Below are positions 1-7,794 of a stretch of 64,000 nt of DNA, piece after piece. The notes under the pieces were generated by a model. It did no database searches and had not been told where the DNA came from. It saw only the letters and a program-made list of their open reading frames with translations. The stretch is from Stenotrophomonas maltophilia (GTDB lineage Bacteria > Pseudomonadota > Gammaproteobacteria > Xanthomonadales > Xanthomonadaceae), in the NCBI RefSeq assembly GCF_002205165.1, contig NZ_NIVS01000011.1, forward strand, positions 1-64,000, in the 5' to 3' direction. Both the position numbers and the translations under genes were made by a program. The number at the start of each line of letters is the position of its first letter. Position 1 is the first letter of the stretch.

Positions 1-114
<114 letters not shown>

Positions 115-198
115 AAACCAGCACAAGCGCAGCCCAACGCGCACTTGCCGTGGCTGTTGCTGTTGCTGTTGATATGCCCCAACGCACGAACGCAAGAC

Positions 199-228
199 AA
201 AAAAAGGGCGAGGCACCCGGCCCCGCCC
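199..228 (-). terminator. Intrinsic terminator of the alpha-glucosidase gene
   Basis: Read on the minus strand, a 9-bp stem (220-228 with 206-214, one G-T wobble) with a 5-nt loop is followed by seven T residues (199-205). It lies 25 bp past the alpha-glucosidase stop codon. Confidence 0.8.
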
Positions 229-252
229 TCTCAATACCACCGGAAAACCCGA

Positions 253-1866
253 TCAGCCGCGTCGCGCGCAATACACCGACTGCGCCGGCAACACCAGCTC
301 ACCTCCCACAACGTGCCCCACATCCGGACCCGGCACATGCATCGCCTGCCAATCACCCGCCGGCAGCGCAACACGAACAGTCTCAGCCGACAGATTGAAC
401 GCCAACAGCAGCGTCTCCTCCCCGTGCACCCGCTCGAACATCAACACCGGCTCAGCGGATTCAAGAAAACGGATATCACCCACCAACAACGTCGGCATCG
501 TCCGCCGCCATGCCAGGAACTGACGGAACGCAGTGAGCACCGAATGCGGATCATGCTCCTGCGTCGCCACCGATGCCGCCTGATGCTCCGCCGGAATCGG
601 CAACCACGGCTCACCCGTCGTGAAGCCCGCCTTCGGCGCGTCCAGCCACGGCATCGGCGTGCGGCAGCCGTCGCGGCCCTTGAAGTTCGGCCAGAAGGTA
701 ATGCCGTACGGATCCTGCAGCGCCTCGAACGGCACATCCGCCTCGCCCAGCCCCAGCTCCTCGCCTTGGTACAGGCAGATCGAGCCACGCAGCGAGCACA
801 GCATCGCCACCAGCATCCGCGCCAACCGGGGTTGCGCCGGATGGCCACCCCAGCGCGTCACCGCACGCTCCACATCGTGGTTGGAGATCGCCCAGCACGG
901 CCAGCCTTCGGTCATCGTCGCTTCCAGCCGCGACACGGTGTCGCGGATGTAGCCGGCGCTGAAATCCTTCACCAGCAGCTCGAAGCTGTAGCCCATGTGC
1001 AGGCGGCCCGGCGCGGTGTACTCGGCCGTGGTCGCCAGCGAATCTTCCGCGGAGATCTCGCCCAGGCTGACCGAGCCCGGGTACGCGTCCAGCAGCACGC
1101 GCAGTTGCTCGATGAAGCCGATGTTCTCCGGCTGGGTGTTGTTGTAGTAGTGGTACTGGTAGGCGTACGGGTTGTCCGCGCTGAAGCCACGGCCGAGGCG
1201 CTTCTCCAGCGGCTTGGCCGGGTTGTCGCGCAACTGTGCATCGTGGAAGCAGAAGTTGATCGAATCCAGGCGGAAGCCATCCACGCCACGGTCCAGCCAG
1301 AACCGCACGTAGTCCAGCGTGGCCTGCTGCACCGCCGGATGGTGGAAGTTCAGATCGGGCTGGTCGGCCAGGAAGTTGTGCAGGAAGTACTGCTCGCGCC
1401 GTGGCTCCCACTGCCAGGCCACGCCCCCGAAGATCGACATCCAGTTGTTGGGCGGGGTGCCGTCCTCGCGCGGGTCGGCCCACACGTACCAGTCCGCTTT
1501 GGGATTGGTGCGATCCTGCCGGCTCTGCTGGAACCAGGCATGGTCGATCGAGGTATGGCTGAAGACCTGGTCGATCATCACCTTCAGGCCCAGCGCATGC
1601 GCCTTGGCCAGCAGCCGGTCGAAGTCGGCCAGCGTGCCGAACATGGGGTCGACATCGCGGTGGTCGGCAATGTCATACCCGAAATCGGCCATCGGCGATT
1701 TGAAGAACGGCGAGACCCAGATCGCATCGACGCCGAGCGCGGCGACATAGTCCAGGCGCTCGATGATGCCGGGCAGGTCGCCCACGCCATCGCCGTTGGC
1801 ATCCAGGAAACTGCGCGGGTAGATCTGATAGATGACGGCACCGCGCCACCATGGAGACTGCGACAT
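253..1866 (-). CDS. Alpha-glucosidase, glycoside hydrolase family 13
   Basis: This 537-residue cytoplasmic GH13 enzyme is predicted to hydrolyse alpha-1,4-linked glucose from maltose and short maltooligosaccharides. The start MSQSPWWRGAVIYQIYPRSF is typical of the family; upstream in-frame sequence has no homology-like character. The catalytic triad is visible: nucleophile D201 in DGFRLD, acid/base E270 in SLGEIS and D331 in SNHD. An N-terminal DANGDGVGDLPG block is also present. Length and sequence strongly resemble the Xanthomonas alpha-glucosidase known for glucosyl transfer to alcohols (from memory). No signal peptide is present. A palindromic operator-like site lies about 95 bp upstream, and a terminator follows the stop. 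No sugar transporter or regulator of a maltose cluster is visible, because the window ends just downstream. Confidence 0.93.
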   Translation of the reverse strand: MSQSPWWRGAVIYQIYPRSFLDANGDGVGDLPGIIERLDYVAALGVDAIWVSPFFKSPMADFGYDIADHRDVDPMFGTLADFDRLLAKAHALGLKVMIDQVFSHTSIDHAWFQQSRQDRTNPKADWYVWADPREDGTPPNNWMSIFGGVAWQWEPRREQYFLHNFLADQPDLNFHHPAVQQATLDYVRFWLDRGVDGFRLDSINFCFHDAQLRDNPAKPLEKRLGRGFSADNPYAYQYHYYNNTQPENIGFIEQLRVLLDAYPGSVSLGEISAEDSLATTAEYTAPGRLHMGYSFELLVKDFSAGYIRDTVSRLEATMTEGWPCWAISNHDVERAVTRWGGHPAQPRLARMLVAMLCSLRGSICLYQGEELGLGEADVPFEALQDPYGITFWPNFKGRDGCRTPMPWLDAPKAGFTTGEPWLPIPAEHQAASVATQEHDPHSVLTAFRQFLAWRRTMPTLLVGDIRFLESAEPVLMFERVHGEETLLLAFNLSAETVRVALPAGDWQAMHVPGPDVGHVVGGELVLPAQSVYCARRG

Positions 1867-1958
1867 TGAGGCCCCCCTTCGGGCTTCCACGGCACCCGCG
1901 AGGGGGCCAGAAACGAACCCGACAAGCTTAGCTGCGCGCTTCCAGCGGTGGGGTTGCT

Positions 1959-1972
1959 TGCATACGTATTCA
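1959..1972 (-). promoter_or_regulatory. Palindromic operator-like site upstream of alpha-glucosidase
   Basis: TGCATACGTATTCA is a 14-bp inverted repeat with one mismatched pair, centred on ACGT. It is unusually AT-rich for this 350-bp intergenic region and lies about 95 bp before the alpha-glucosidase start. Size and symmetry fit a LacI-type sugar repressor, but no regulator gene is in the window. Confidence 0.4.
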
Positions 1973-2090
1973 CCTCGGATCGCGGCGTGCGCGGCGCTCC
2001 AACTCCCGGCCCGGCACCCGGTCAGGCGGCGGCTCCCCCGGCCGGAGGGCGGCACCGTCGGCCAACGTCGGCCGGATACCGCCCCTGGCG

Positions 2091-2142
2091 CACCTCTGCG
2101 GCGCACCTCTGCGGCGCGCCTCTGCGGCGCGCCTCGACCGGG
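2091..2142. repeat. 13-bp tandem repeat, about 3 to 4 copies
   Basis: The unit CACCTCTGCGGCG occurs twice exactly (2091-2103, 2104-2116), once with one change (2117-2129) and once degenerate (2130-2142). It lies in the divergent region between the alpha-glucosidase and ispB, 42 bp upstream of the ispB -10 box. Confidence 0.75.
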
Positions 2143-2183
2143 CCACAGCCGCGTCTTCGCGGGCGGAATACGACGGCACCGCC

Positions 2184-2189
2184 TATAAT
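2184..2189 (+). promoter_or_regulatory. Predicted -10 box of ispB
   Basis: A perfect TATAAT lies 27 bp before the ispB ATG, in otherwise GC-rich DNA. No good -35 hexamer is found 16-18 bp upstream. The spacing implies a short leader of about 20 nt. Confidence 0.55.
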
Positions 2190-2216
2190 TCCGCCCAAGC
2201 CTGAAAGTCAGACCGC

Positions 2217-3215
2217 ATGACCATCACCGAAGACACCCGCCCCGCGCTGGGCTTGCCCCAGATCCAGACGCTCGCCGCGCCCGACATGGACGCCGTCGAT
2301 GCGCTGATTCGTCGCCGACTGTCCTCGGATGTCGTGCTGATCAACCAGATCGCCGACCACATCATTTCGGCCGGCGGCAAGCGGCTGCGCCCGATGCTGG
2401 TGATGCTGGCCGGCCGCGCGGTCGGCCAGGCCGGCCCGGAACACCATCAGCTGGCGGCGATCATCGAGTTCATCCACACCTCGACCCTGCTGCATGACGA
2501 TGTGGTGGACGAATCCAGCCTGCGGCGCGGCCGCAGCACCGCCAATGCGCTGTGGGGCAACGCCCCGAGCGTGCTGGTCGGCGATTTCCTGTACTCGCGC
2601 AGCTTCCAGCTGATGGTCGAACTGGACCGCATGCCGGTCATGCGGATCCTGGCCGACACCACCAACCGGATTGCCGAGGGTGAGGTGCTGCAGCTGCTTC
2701 ACGTGCATAACCCGGATACGGACGAAGCTGCTTACCTGCGCGTGATCGAGCGCAAGACCGCGGTGCTGTTCGCCGCCGGCACCCGCCTGGGCGCGCTGGC
2801 CAGCGGCGTCGATGAGGCCACCCAACAGGCGCTGTACGACTACGGCATGGCCCTGGGTTACGCCTTCCAGATCGCGGATGACGTGCTGGACTACTCGGCC
2901 AATGCCGAGGAGCTCGGCAAGAACCTGGGCGATGACCTCGCCGAGGGCAAAGCCACCCTGCCGCTGATCCACGCGATGGCGCATTCCGATGCCACCACCC
3001 GCGAGCGCCTGCGCGAGATCGTGCAGAACGGCGATGCCGGGGCGATGCCCGAAGTGCTGGCTGCCATCCACGCCACCGGGGGCCTGGAATACAGCCGCGC
3101 CCGTGCCGAGGAATACGCCGAGGCCGCCGAGCGTGCGCTCGACAGCCTGGCCGACAACGATGCCGTGGCGGCCCTGCGCGGGCTGGCCCGTTACGCGGTG
3201 CAGCGCTCGCATTGA
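2217..3215 (+). CDS. ispB: Octaprenyl diphosphate synthase (polyprenyl synthetase)
   Basis: This 332-residue trans-isoprenyl diphosphate synthase makes the long polyprenyl chain of ubiquinone by adding isopentenyl diphosphate to farnesyl diphosphate in the cytoplasm. Both aspartate-rich motifs are present: DDVVD at 94-98 (FARM) and the second in QIADDVLDY (SARM). The GGKRLRP substrate motif lies near residue 53. Length and motif order match bacterial IspB; chain length (C40) is inferred from the family and cannot be read directly. It stands alone downstream of a TATAAT box and converges on the dienelactone hydrolase gene across a pair of SMAG repeats. No rplU/rpmA is present on this side. Confidence 0.92.
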   Translation: MTITEDTRPALGLPQIQTLAAPDMDAVDALIRRRLSSDVVLINQIADHIISAGGKRLRPMLVMLAGRAVGQAGPEHHQLAAIIEFIHTSTLLHDDVVDESSLRRGRSTANALWGNAPSVLVGDFLYSRSFQLMVELDRMPVMRILADTTNRIAEGEVLQLLHVHNPDTDEAAYLRVIERKTAVLFAAGTRLGALASGVDEATQQALYDYGMALGYAFQIADDVLDYSANAEELGKNLGDDLAEGKATLPLIHAMAHSDATTRERLREIVQNGDAGAMPEVLAAIHATGGLEYSRARAEEYAEAAERALDSLADNDAVAALRGLARYAVQRSH

Positions 3216-3271
3216 GGGGAAGGCGGGACGGCTGATGGCCGCCGCCCGCGCTCAATCTGAATCCCTCACCG

Positions 3272-3371
3272 GTAGAGCCGACCGTTGGTCGGCTGCTCGT
3301 CCTTCCGGCGCCGCGATCCCGATGAACGCACCACGCCATGCGCGGTGCAGCCGACCAACGGTCGGCTCTAC
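3272..3371. repeat. SMAG REP elements in inverted orientation
   Basis: Two 23-bp GTAGAGCCGACCGTTGG-type units face each other (3272-3294 forward, 3349-3371 reverse). Each is internally palindromic (AGCCGACC/GGTCGGCT) and ends in the GTAG tetranucleotide that defines Stenotrophomonas SMAG repeats. They sit between the convergent ispB and dienelactone hydrolase genes, where the RNA could fold into a long hairpin acting as a bidirectional 3' end. The right unit overlaps the stop codon of the minus-strand gene. Confidence 0.9.
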
Positions 3372-4168
3372 CGGCCCTTGGTCTCGAACCGCTCCTCGAA
3401 GAACTCATCCAGCGCCTTCCACGCGCGCTTGGCCGCGCGCTCGTTGTACTGGCAGCCCGGCGGGCTGTTCGCATCGGCTTCGGCGAAGCAGTGCACCGCG
3501 CCGCTGTAGTTGGTGAACTCCCAGTCGACCTGGGCCGCGTTCATCTCCTGCTCGAAGCTGGCGATGTCGTCCTTGCTCACGCTCTTGTCGTCGGCGCCAT
3601 TGAGCACCAGCACGGACGGATGCGTTCCACCGGCCTTGGCCGGCAGCGGCGAACCCAGGCCGCCATGCAGGCTGACGACACCGGCCAGCGGTGCGCCCGC
3701 GCGCGCCATCTCCAGCACCGTGGTGCCGCCGAAGCAGAACCCGACCGCGCCGATCCGGCTGGCATCCAGCGGTGCCTTGCCAGCCTGGGCCTTGAGTACC
3801 TCGATTGCCTTGAGCGCCCGCGCCCGCAGTACCGGGCGGTCATTGCGCAGCTTGGTCGCCACCGGTCCGGCCTCGGCATCGGTCTTCGGACGCACGCCCT
3901 TGCCATACACATCGGCCACCAGCACCACGTAGTCATCGCCGGCCAGCTGCTTGGCCTTGGCGATGGCCGAGTCGTTGACGCCCTTCCAGTTGGGCACCAT
4001 CACCAGGCCCGGGCGTTTGTCATTGTCACTGTCGTCGTAGACCAGCACCCCGCTGAAGGTGGTGCCATCCTGGGTCCACTCCACCGGCTTGGCCTGCATT
4101 GCCGCCAGCGCGGGCAATGCCGTCATGCCCAACAGCACCGCCGCACCCCACCGCCATTGCTTGTTCAT
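3368..4168 (-). CDS. Exported dienelactone hydrolase family protein
   Basis: This is a 266-residue alpha/beta hydrolase of the dienelactone hydrolase family with a probable signal peptide (MNKQWRWGAAVLLGMTALPA, cleavage near 23). The nucleophile is C145 in GFCFGG, with the acid D194 or D195 in NGADD and H226 in GAVHCF completing a Cys-Asp-His triad. The natural substrate is unknown; the family opens lactone or ester rings, and the protein is probably periplasmic. I chose the ATG at 4168 because the signal peptide starts there; a longer reading only adds low-complexity sequence. The TAG stop codon lies inside the SMAG repeat at 3349-3371. Confidence 0.88.
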   Translation of the reverse strand: MNKQWRWGAAVLLGMTALPALAAMQAKPVEWTQDGTTFSGVLVYDDSDNDKRPGLVMVPNWKGVNDSAIAKAKQLAGDDYVVLVADVYGKGVRPKTDAEAGPVATKLRNDRPVLRARALKAIEVLKAQAGKAPLDASRIGAVGFCFGGTTVLEMARAGAPLAGVVSLHGGLGSPLPAKAGGTHPSVLVLNGADDKSVSKDDIASFEQEMNAAQVDWEFTNYSGAVHCFAEADANSPPGCQYNERAAKRAWKALDEFFEERFETKGR

Positions 4169-4285
4169 GCGTCTGCTCCCGACAGAAAGAGCCCCGAGTG
4201 TATGACGGCCGGTTGACGGAACCGTGTAGAAGCGCCGGTCGACGTGCCCCCGTGATCCGGCAGACCGGCCGCGCCCGACCTCATC

Positions 4286-4339
4286 TGAATTAACCACCCC
4301 CGTCCCTGTTATTGAATTAACCACCTCCGTCCCTGTTAT
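4286..4339. repeat. 27-bp tandem duplication
   Basis: Two adjacent 27-bp copies (4286-4312 and 4313-4339) differ at one base. Each begins TGAATTAACCACC and ends CGTCCCTGTTAT. They are AT-richer than their surroundings and lie between the divergent hydrolase and SMI1/KNR4 genes, ending 34 bp before the SMI1 ATG. Confidence 0.85.
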
Positions 4340-4373
4340 GGCAGGCTGGCCGCCCCCGTGCTTGGAACACCTC

Positions 4374-4970
4374 ATGACCCTTGTCGACCGCTTCCTGTCC
4401 GGCCTGGTGCCGCGCCTGCCCGAAGAGGATGCGCGGATGTGGGCGTGGGTCGAGGGTGCCAGCACGGCCGATCTGCAGCGCCTGCGCGAGCGCTGGCCGC
4501 AGGTGCCCGAGAGCCTGGTCGCGTTGCTGGCGCGGGTGGATGGCACGCATTTCCGCGCCTACCCCGGTGGCGAGGTCGTGGTGCTGATGCTGGGTTCGGA
4601 TGTCGAGGAGGGGCATTACCCCTACTACCTGCGTTCGGTGGAACAGGCCTTCGAAGACAGCGCGCAGTGGGATGACAGCATCCGCTCGATCTACGAGGAA
4701 TGGCTGGAGGAAGACCCCGAGATTCTCGGCGAGGGCATCGATGCGGATCTGCCGATGGGCAAGCGCCTGTGCTTCTCGCATTGCATGAACAATGGCGGCA
4801 GCTCGATGCTGTACCTGGATTTCGATCCCGCGCCGGGCGGCACGGTCGGCCAGGTGGTGCGCTACCTGCACGACCCGGACAGCTACCGCGTGATCGCGCC
4901 GAGCTTCGACGCATACCTGCAGCAGCTTATCGATGGGGACTACGCGTTCATCGATGAAGAAGACGCCTGA
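4374..4970 (+). CDS. SMI1/KNR4 (SUKH) family protein
   Basis: This 198-residue acidic, soluble protein has the SMI1/KNR4 signature: a PESLVALLARVDG block, then hydrophobic strands and an acidic EEDPEILGEG segment. SUKH proteins often act as immunity proteins against polymorphic or contact-dependent toxins, but some are simple housekeeping regulators. No toxin, Rhs or CDI gene is nearby, so this is an orphan and its role is unknown. The ATG at 4374 (MTLVDRF) is preferred over an in-frame ATG at 4338 that overlaps the tandem repeat. It converges on murD2 across a single SMAG unit. Confidence 0.75.
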   Translation: MTLVDRFLSGLVPRLPEEDARMWAWVEGASTADLQRLRERWPQVPESLVALLARVDGTHFRAYPGGEVVVLMLGSDVEEGHYPYYLRSVEQAFEDSAQWDDSIRSIYEEWLEEDPEILGEGIDADLPMGKRLCFSHCMNNGGSSMLYLDFDPAPGGTVGQVVRYLHDPDSYRVIAPSFDAYLQQLIDGDYAFIDEEDA

Positions 4971-4986
4971 TCGCAGGATCCCAGGC

Positions 4987-5009
4987 AGCCGACCAACGGT
5001 CGGCTCTAC
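4987..5009. repeat. Single SMAG REP unit
   Basis: One reverse-oriented SMAG unit (AGCCGACCAACGG...CTCTAC), identical in core to 3349-3371, fills the short gap between the convergent SMI1/KNR4 and murD2 genes. Confidence 0.88.
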
Positions 5010-5018
5010 CGTGGCACG

Positions 5019-6428
5019 TCATGCGATCCCGATGCCCGGGATCGCCGTGATCGCATCGGGATCGAACCCCGCCAGTTCGGCGAAATGACGGCCGCGTGCA
5101 ACGTAGTCGCGGTACACGCCATAGCTGGGGGCACCCGGCGACAGCAGCACCACCCCGCCCTGCCCGCCGAGCGCGACCTGCGCCAGTTGCATGGCCTCGG
5201 ACAGATCAGCGGCCGCGTGCAGACCGAAACGGCCGGCGTCCGCCAACGGCTGCAGCAGCGCGTGGATGCGCGGCCCGTTGGCACCCATGGTGACGATCTC
5301 CACCGGCGGCACGTCATGTGCCATGTGCGCGACGAAGTCGTGCCAGTCCAGCCCACGGTCATGCCCGCCCACCAGCAGCGCGATGCGGCGCCCGGCGAAG
5401 CACTCCAGCGCCGCCAGACTCGCGTGCGGCGTGGTGCTGATGGAATCGTTGACGAAGGTGATCCCCTCGCGCGTCCCGAGGGTCTGGAGGCGATTGGGCA
5501 GCGGGCGGAAGTCCTGCACCGCCGGGGCCAGCGCCACCGCGTCCAGGCCCAGCGCCTCGATCGCCGCCAGCACCGCGCACAGGTTGCCGCGGTTGTGCCG
5601 GCCCGGCAGCGGGGTATGGGCGGTGTCGAACACCGGCTGCTCGCCGCGATGCACGACATCGCCGCGCATGTGCCAGCCCAGCGGCTGGTTGAACCACACG
5701 ATCTCGCTCTTCGGCAGCGACAACCCGGCCAGATACGGGTCGGCCGCGTTGAGCACGGCGATCCGCGGCGCGGCCTCGGTGACCAGCCGAAGCTTGTCCT
5801 GGATGTAACGCGCCTGGCTGCCGTGCCAGTCCAGGTGTTCGGGGAACAGGTTCAGCACGATCGCGACCTGCGGGTGCGCGCTACTGCGCGCGACCTCACC
5901 GGTCTGGTAGCTGGACAGTTCCACCGCCCAGTACTTCGGCACCGGCTGCGGGTCCAGCACTTCCAGCAGCGGCAGGCCGATGTTGCCGATCAGCCCGGTG
6001 CGCTCGCCAGAGGCACGTAGCAGGTGCGCCAGCAGCGCGGTGGTGGTGCTCTTGCCCTTGGTGCCGGTCACGCACACGGTGTCGTGCACGATGCCATCGG
6101 CGGCAGCCTGCTCGGCGAACCACAACGAGGTACCGCCGATGAACTGCGTGCCCTGCGCGGAGGCCTGCAGCGCCGCCTCGCCATACGGGCTGATGCCCGG
6201 CGATTTGATCACCACCTCGAACGCCGCGAGCGCCGCGCCGGTGACATCCGAACGGACCGTCAGCGCCCCCTGGGTTTCCTCACGGGCCGCGGCAGCTTCG
6301 GCCTCCGGGCAGAACAGGGTCAGCGGCAGCGACGGTAGCCGCTGCTGCAGGACGCCGAATGCCGCGCGTCCCTCGCGTCCCCATCCCCATAACGCAACGC
6401 GCTTGCCCTCAAGCTGCGAAATTCGCAC
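5019..6428 (-). CDS. murD2: UDP-MurNAc-L-Ala--L-Glu ligase MurD2
   Basis: This 469-residue Mur ligase has the ATP-binding motif [10 protein letters not shown] at 121-130, an N-terminal Rossmann-like GWGREGR, a central domain with PEHLDWHGS and a C-terminal domain with [10 protein letters not shown]. It is MurD-like, but in Xanthomonadaceae the MurD homologue beside MurL is known to add L-glutamate instead of D-glutamate to UDP-MurNAc-L-Ala (MurD2). The partner gene murL overlaps its 5' end by 20 bp, so the pair is surely co-translated. I therefore assign L-Glu specificity from context; the sequence alone cannot distinguish it from canonical MurD. Confidence 0.88.
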   Translation of the reverse strand: MRISQLEGKRVALWGWGREGRAAFGVLQQRLPSLPLTLFCPEAEAAAAREETQGALTVRSDVTGAALAAFEVVIKSPGISPYGEAALQASAQGTQFIGGTSLWFAEQAAADGIVHDTVCVTGTKGKSTTTALLAHLLRASGERTGLIGNIGLPLLEVLDPQPVPKYWAVELSSYQTGEVARSSAHPQVAIVLNLFPEHLDWHGSQARYIQDKLRLVTEAAPRIAVLNAADPYLAGLSLPKSEIVWFNQPLGWHMRGDVVHRGEQPVFDTAHTPLPGRHNRGNLCAVLAAIEALGLDAVALAPAVQDFRPLPNRLQTLGTREGITFVNDSISTTPHASLAALECFAGRRIALLVGGHDRGLDWHDFVAHMAHDVPPVEIVTMGANGPRIHALLQPLADAGRFGLHAAADLSEAMQLAQVALGGQGGVVLLSPGAPSYGVYRDYVARGRHFAELAGFDPDAITAIPGIGIA

Positions 6429-7761
6429 GCAGACGCTCCCAGATTGCCGGCGGAATGCGGTGTTCGCCTTCCAGTACCAGCAGCGGTTCGATCTGCAGTT
6501 CGGTGGCCTCCAGTTGCGGGCGGATCTCGTGGACGAAGCGCTTCACCAGCGCATCTTCATTCCACTCCGGGCGCGTGGCCAGGGTCGCCATCGCCGCACG
6601 CGATTCGCGGCCTTCGCCGACACACTCGAACGGCTTGTGGTCCTGGAATTCCAGCAGCGCATCAAAGCCCGGGGCCTGCTCGATATCGTCGAGCAGGTTG
6701 CGGCCGAAGATCCCGACCAGGCGCATCTTCGGCATGAACGGGGCCAGCGCCAGGAACACGAAGTGGCACTTCGGGCACACGCCGCACCAGCGGTTCACCG
6801 GGCGCTCGCCCAGGATGTGGAAGTTGCGGTTGCAGCTGGAGAAATGCGCGTCGTAGAAATCGCTCTTGGCGAACTGACGCGCCACCGCCAGCTCCGAGAG
6901 CGGGCGCAGCAGCGAGTAGTAGTGCAGGTCCGCCGCAACGTGCTGCTCCAGGTGCTCGCCGAAGGCCTGCTCGAACGCCCAGCCCTTCGACCACTGGTGG
7001 TTGACCTCGCCGGTGCCGGGAATCTGGCTGCCATAGCTGGCCGAGCGTTCGTTGGAGAACACCACCTGGTCCACACCCTGCAGCAGCGCGGCCAGCACCA
7101 TGATCGCCGAGTTCACCGCGGTGACCGGGATATGGCCGTTCCACGCGCCCTGGCGGTTGAGCTCGAACAGCTCCGGGGCCAGCGTGCGGCCGATGTTGAG
7201 GATCGGCAGGCCGGTGCGCTCGGCGCAGGCGCGGATCAGCTGCGAGCCACCGATCCAGGTGACCGTCTCTTCGATGCCCAGGCTGCGCAGCGCTTCGATG
7301 CTGACCAGCGAATCCTTGCCGCCGCCGATGGCGACCAGCGCGTGTTCGCGCAGGCCCAGCGCCGGCGCGGCGAAGGCCTCGCCCTCGACCGGCAGGCGGA
7401 AGCGGCCACGCAGGTTCAGGCCATTGCGGTAGGCGAACTCGCCCAGGCCGTTGAGGTACACCGTCTCGACCAGCGCGGCGGTGGCCGCATCGATCGTGTA
7501 GCTGTCGATGCGCACCTGCTCGGGCACGCCGGCCTTGTAGTAGCTCACGCCGGCGATCAGGTGCAGCAGGCGCAGGGCGCGCTGCACCGCCTCGGCACGA
7601 TCACCCTCAAGCACGAACGGCGCCCCCGGGATGGTCACCGTCTCGATCAGTTCCGGGCCGTCATCGAAGGCGTAGACCAGCTGCGCCACGCCGGTATCCG
7701 CGGCGAACGCGCAGCGGACGAAGCGGAAAACGGCAACCTGGTGTTTATCAAAAGCAGTCAT
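6409..7761 (-). CDS. murL: UDP-MurNAc-L-Ala-L-Glu epimerase MurL
   Basis: This 450-residue protein matches MurL, the ATP-dependent epimerase that inverts the terminal L-Glu of UDP-MurNAc-L-Ala-L-Glu to D-Glu for peptidoglycan. A PP-loop-like ATP motif GGGKDS lies at 146-151. A conserved cysteine pair (CGVCPKC) follows in the middle, perhaps a metal or redox site. The gene is immediately upstream of murD2 and overlaps it by 20 bp. Together they replace the glutamate racemase MurI plus MurD route used by most bacteria. The ATG at 7761 follows the fused lysC-lysA gene by 33 bp, so it may share its transcript. Confidence 0.9.
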   Translation of the reverse strand: MTAFDKHQVAVFRFVRCAFAADTGVAQLVYAFDDGPELIETVTIPGAPFVLEGDRAEAVQRALRLLHLIAGVSYYKAGVPEQVRIDSYTIDAATAALVETVYLNGLGEFAYRNGLNLRGRFRLPVEGEAFAAPALGLREHALVAIGGGKDSLVSIEALRSLGIEETVTWIGGSQLIRACAERTGLPILNIGRTLAPELFELNRQGAWNGHIPVTAVNSAIMVLAALLQGVDQVVFSNERSASYGSQIPGTGEVNHQWSKGWAFEQAFGEHLEQHVAADLHYYSLLRPLSELAVARQFAKSDFYDAHFSSCNRNFHILGERPVNRWCGVCPKCHFVFLALAPFMPKMRLVGIFGRNLLDDIEQAPGFDALLEFQDHKPFECVGEGRESRAAMATLATRPEWNEDALVKRFVHEIRPQLEATELQIEPLLVLEGEHRIPPAIWERLRANFAA

Positions 7762-7794
7762 GGTGTATCCGGTTTGGAAGGCGGCAGGCAGCGA

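Noticed and set aside
145-1869. Open frame of 574 codons on the plus strand
   Set aside because: Antisense to the alpha-glucosidase; Arg/His/Gln-rich translation without motifs.
4338-4373. Longer start for the SMI1/KNR4 protein at ATG 4338
   Set aside because: The extra residues begin at the end of the tandem repeat and are not family-like; ATG 4374 fits the family start better.
3272-5009. CRISPR-like repeat array from the repeated GTAGAGCC motif
   Set aside because: Copies are few, irregularly spaced and in both orientations; they are SMAG REP elements.
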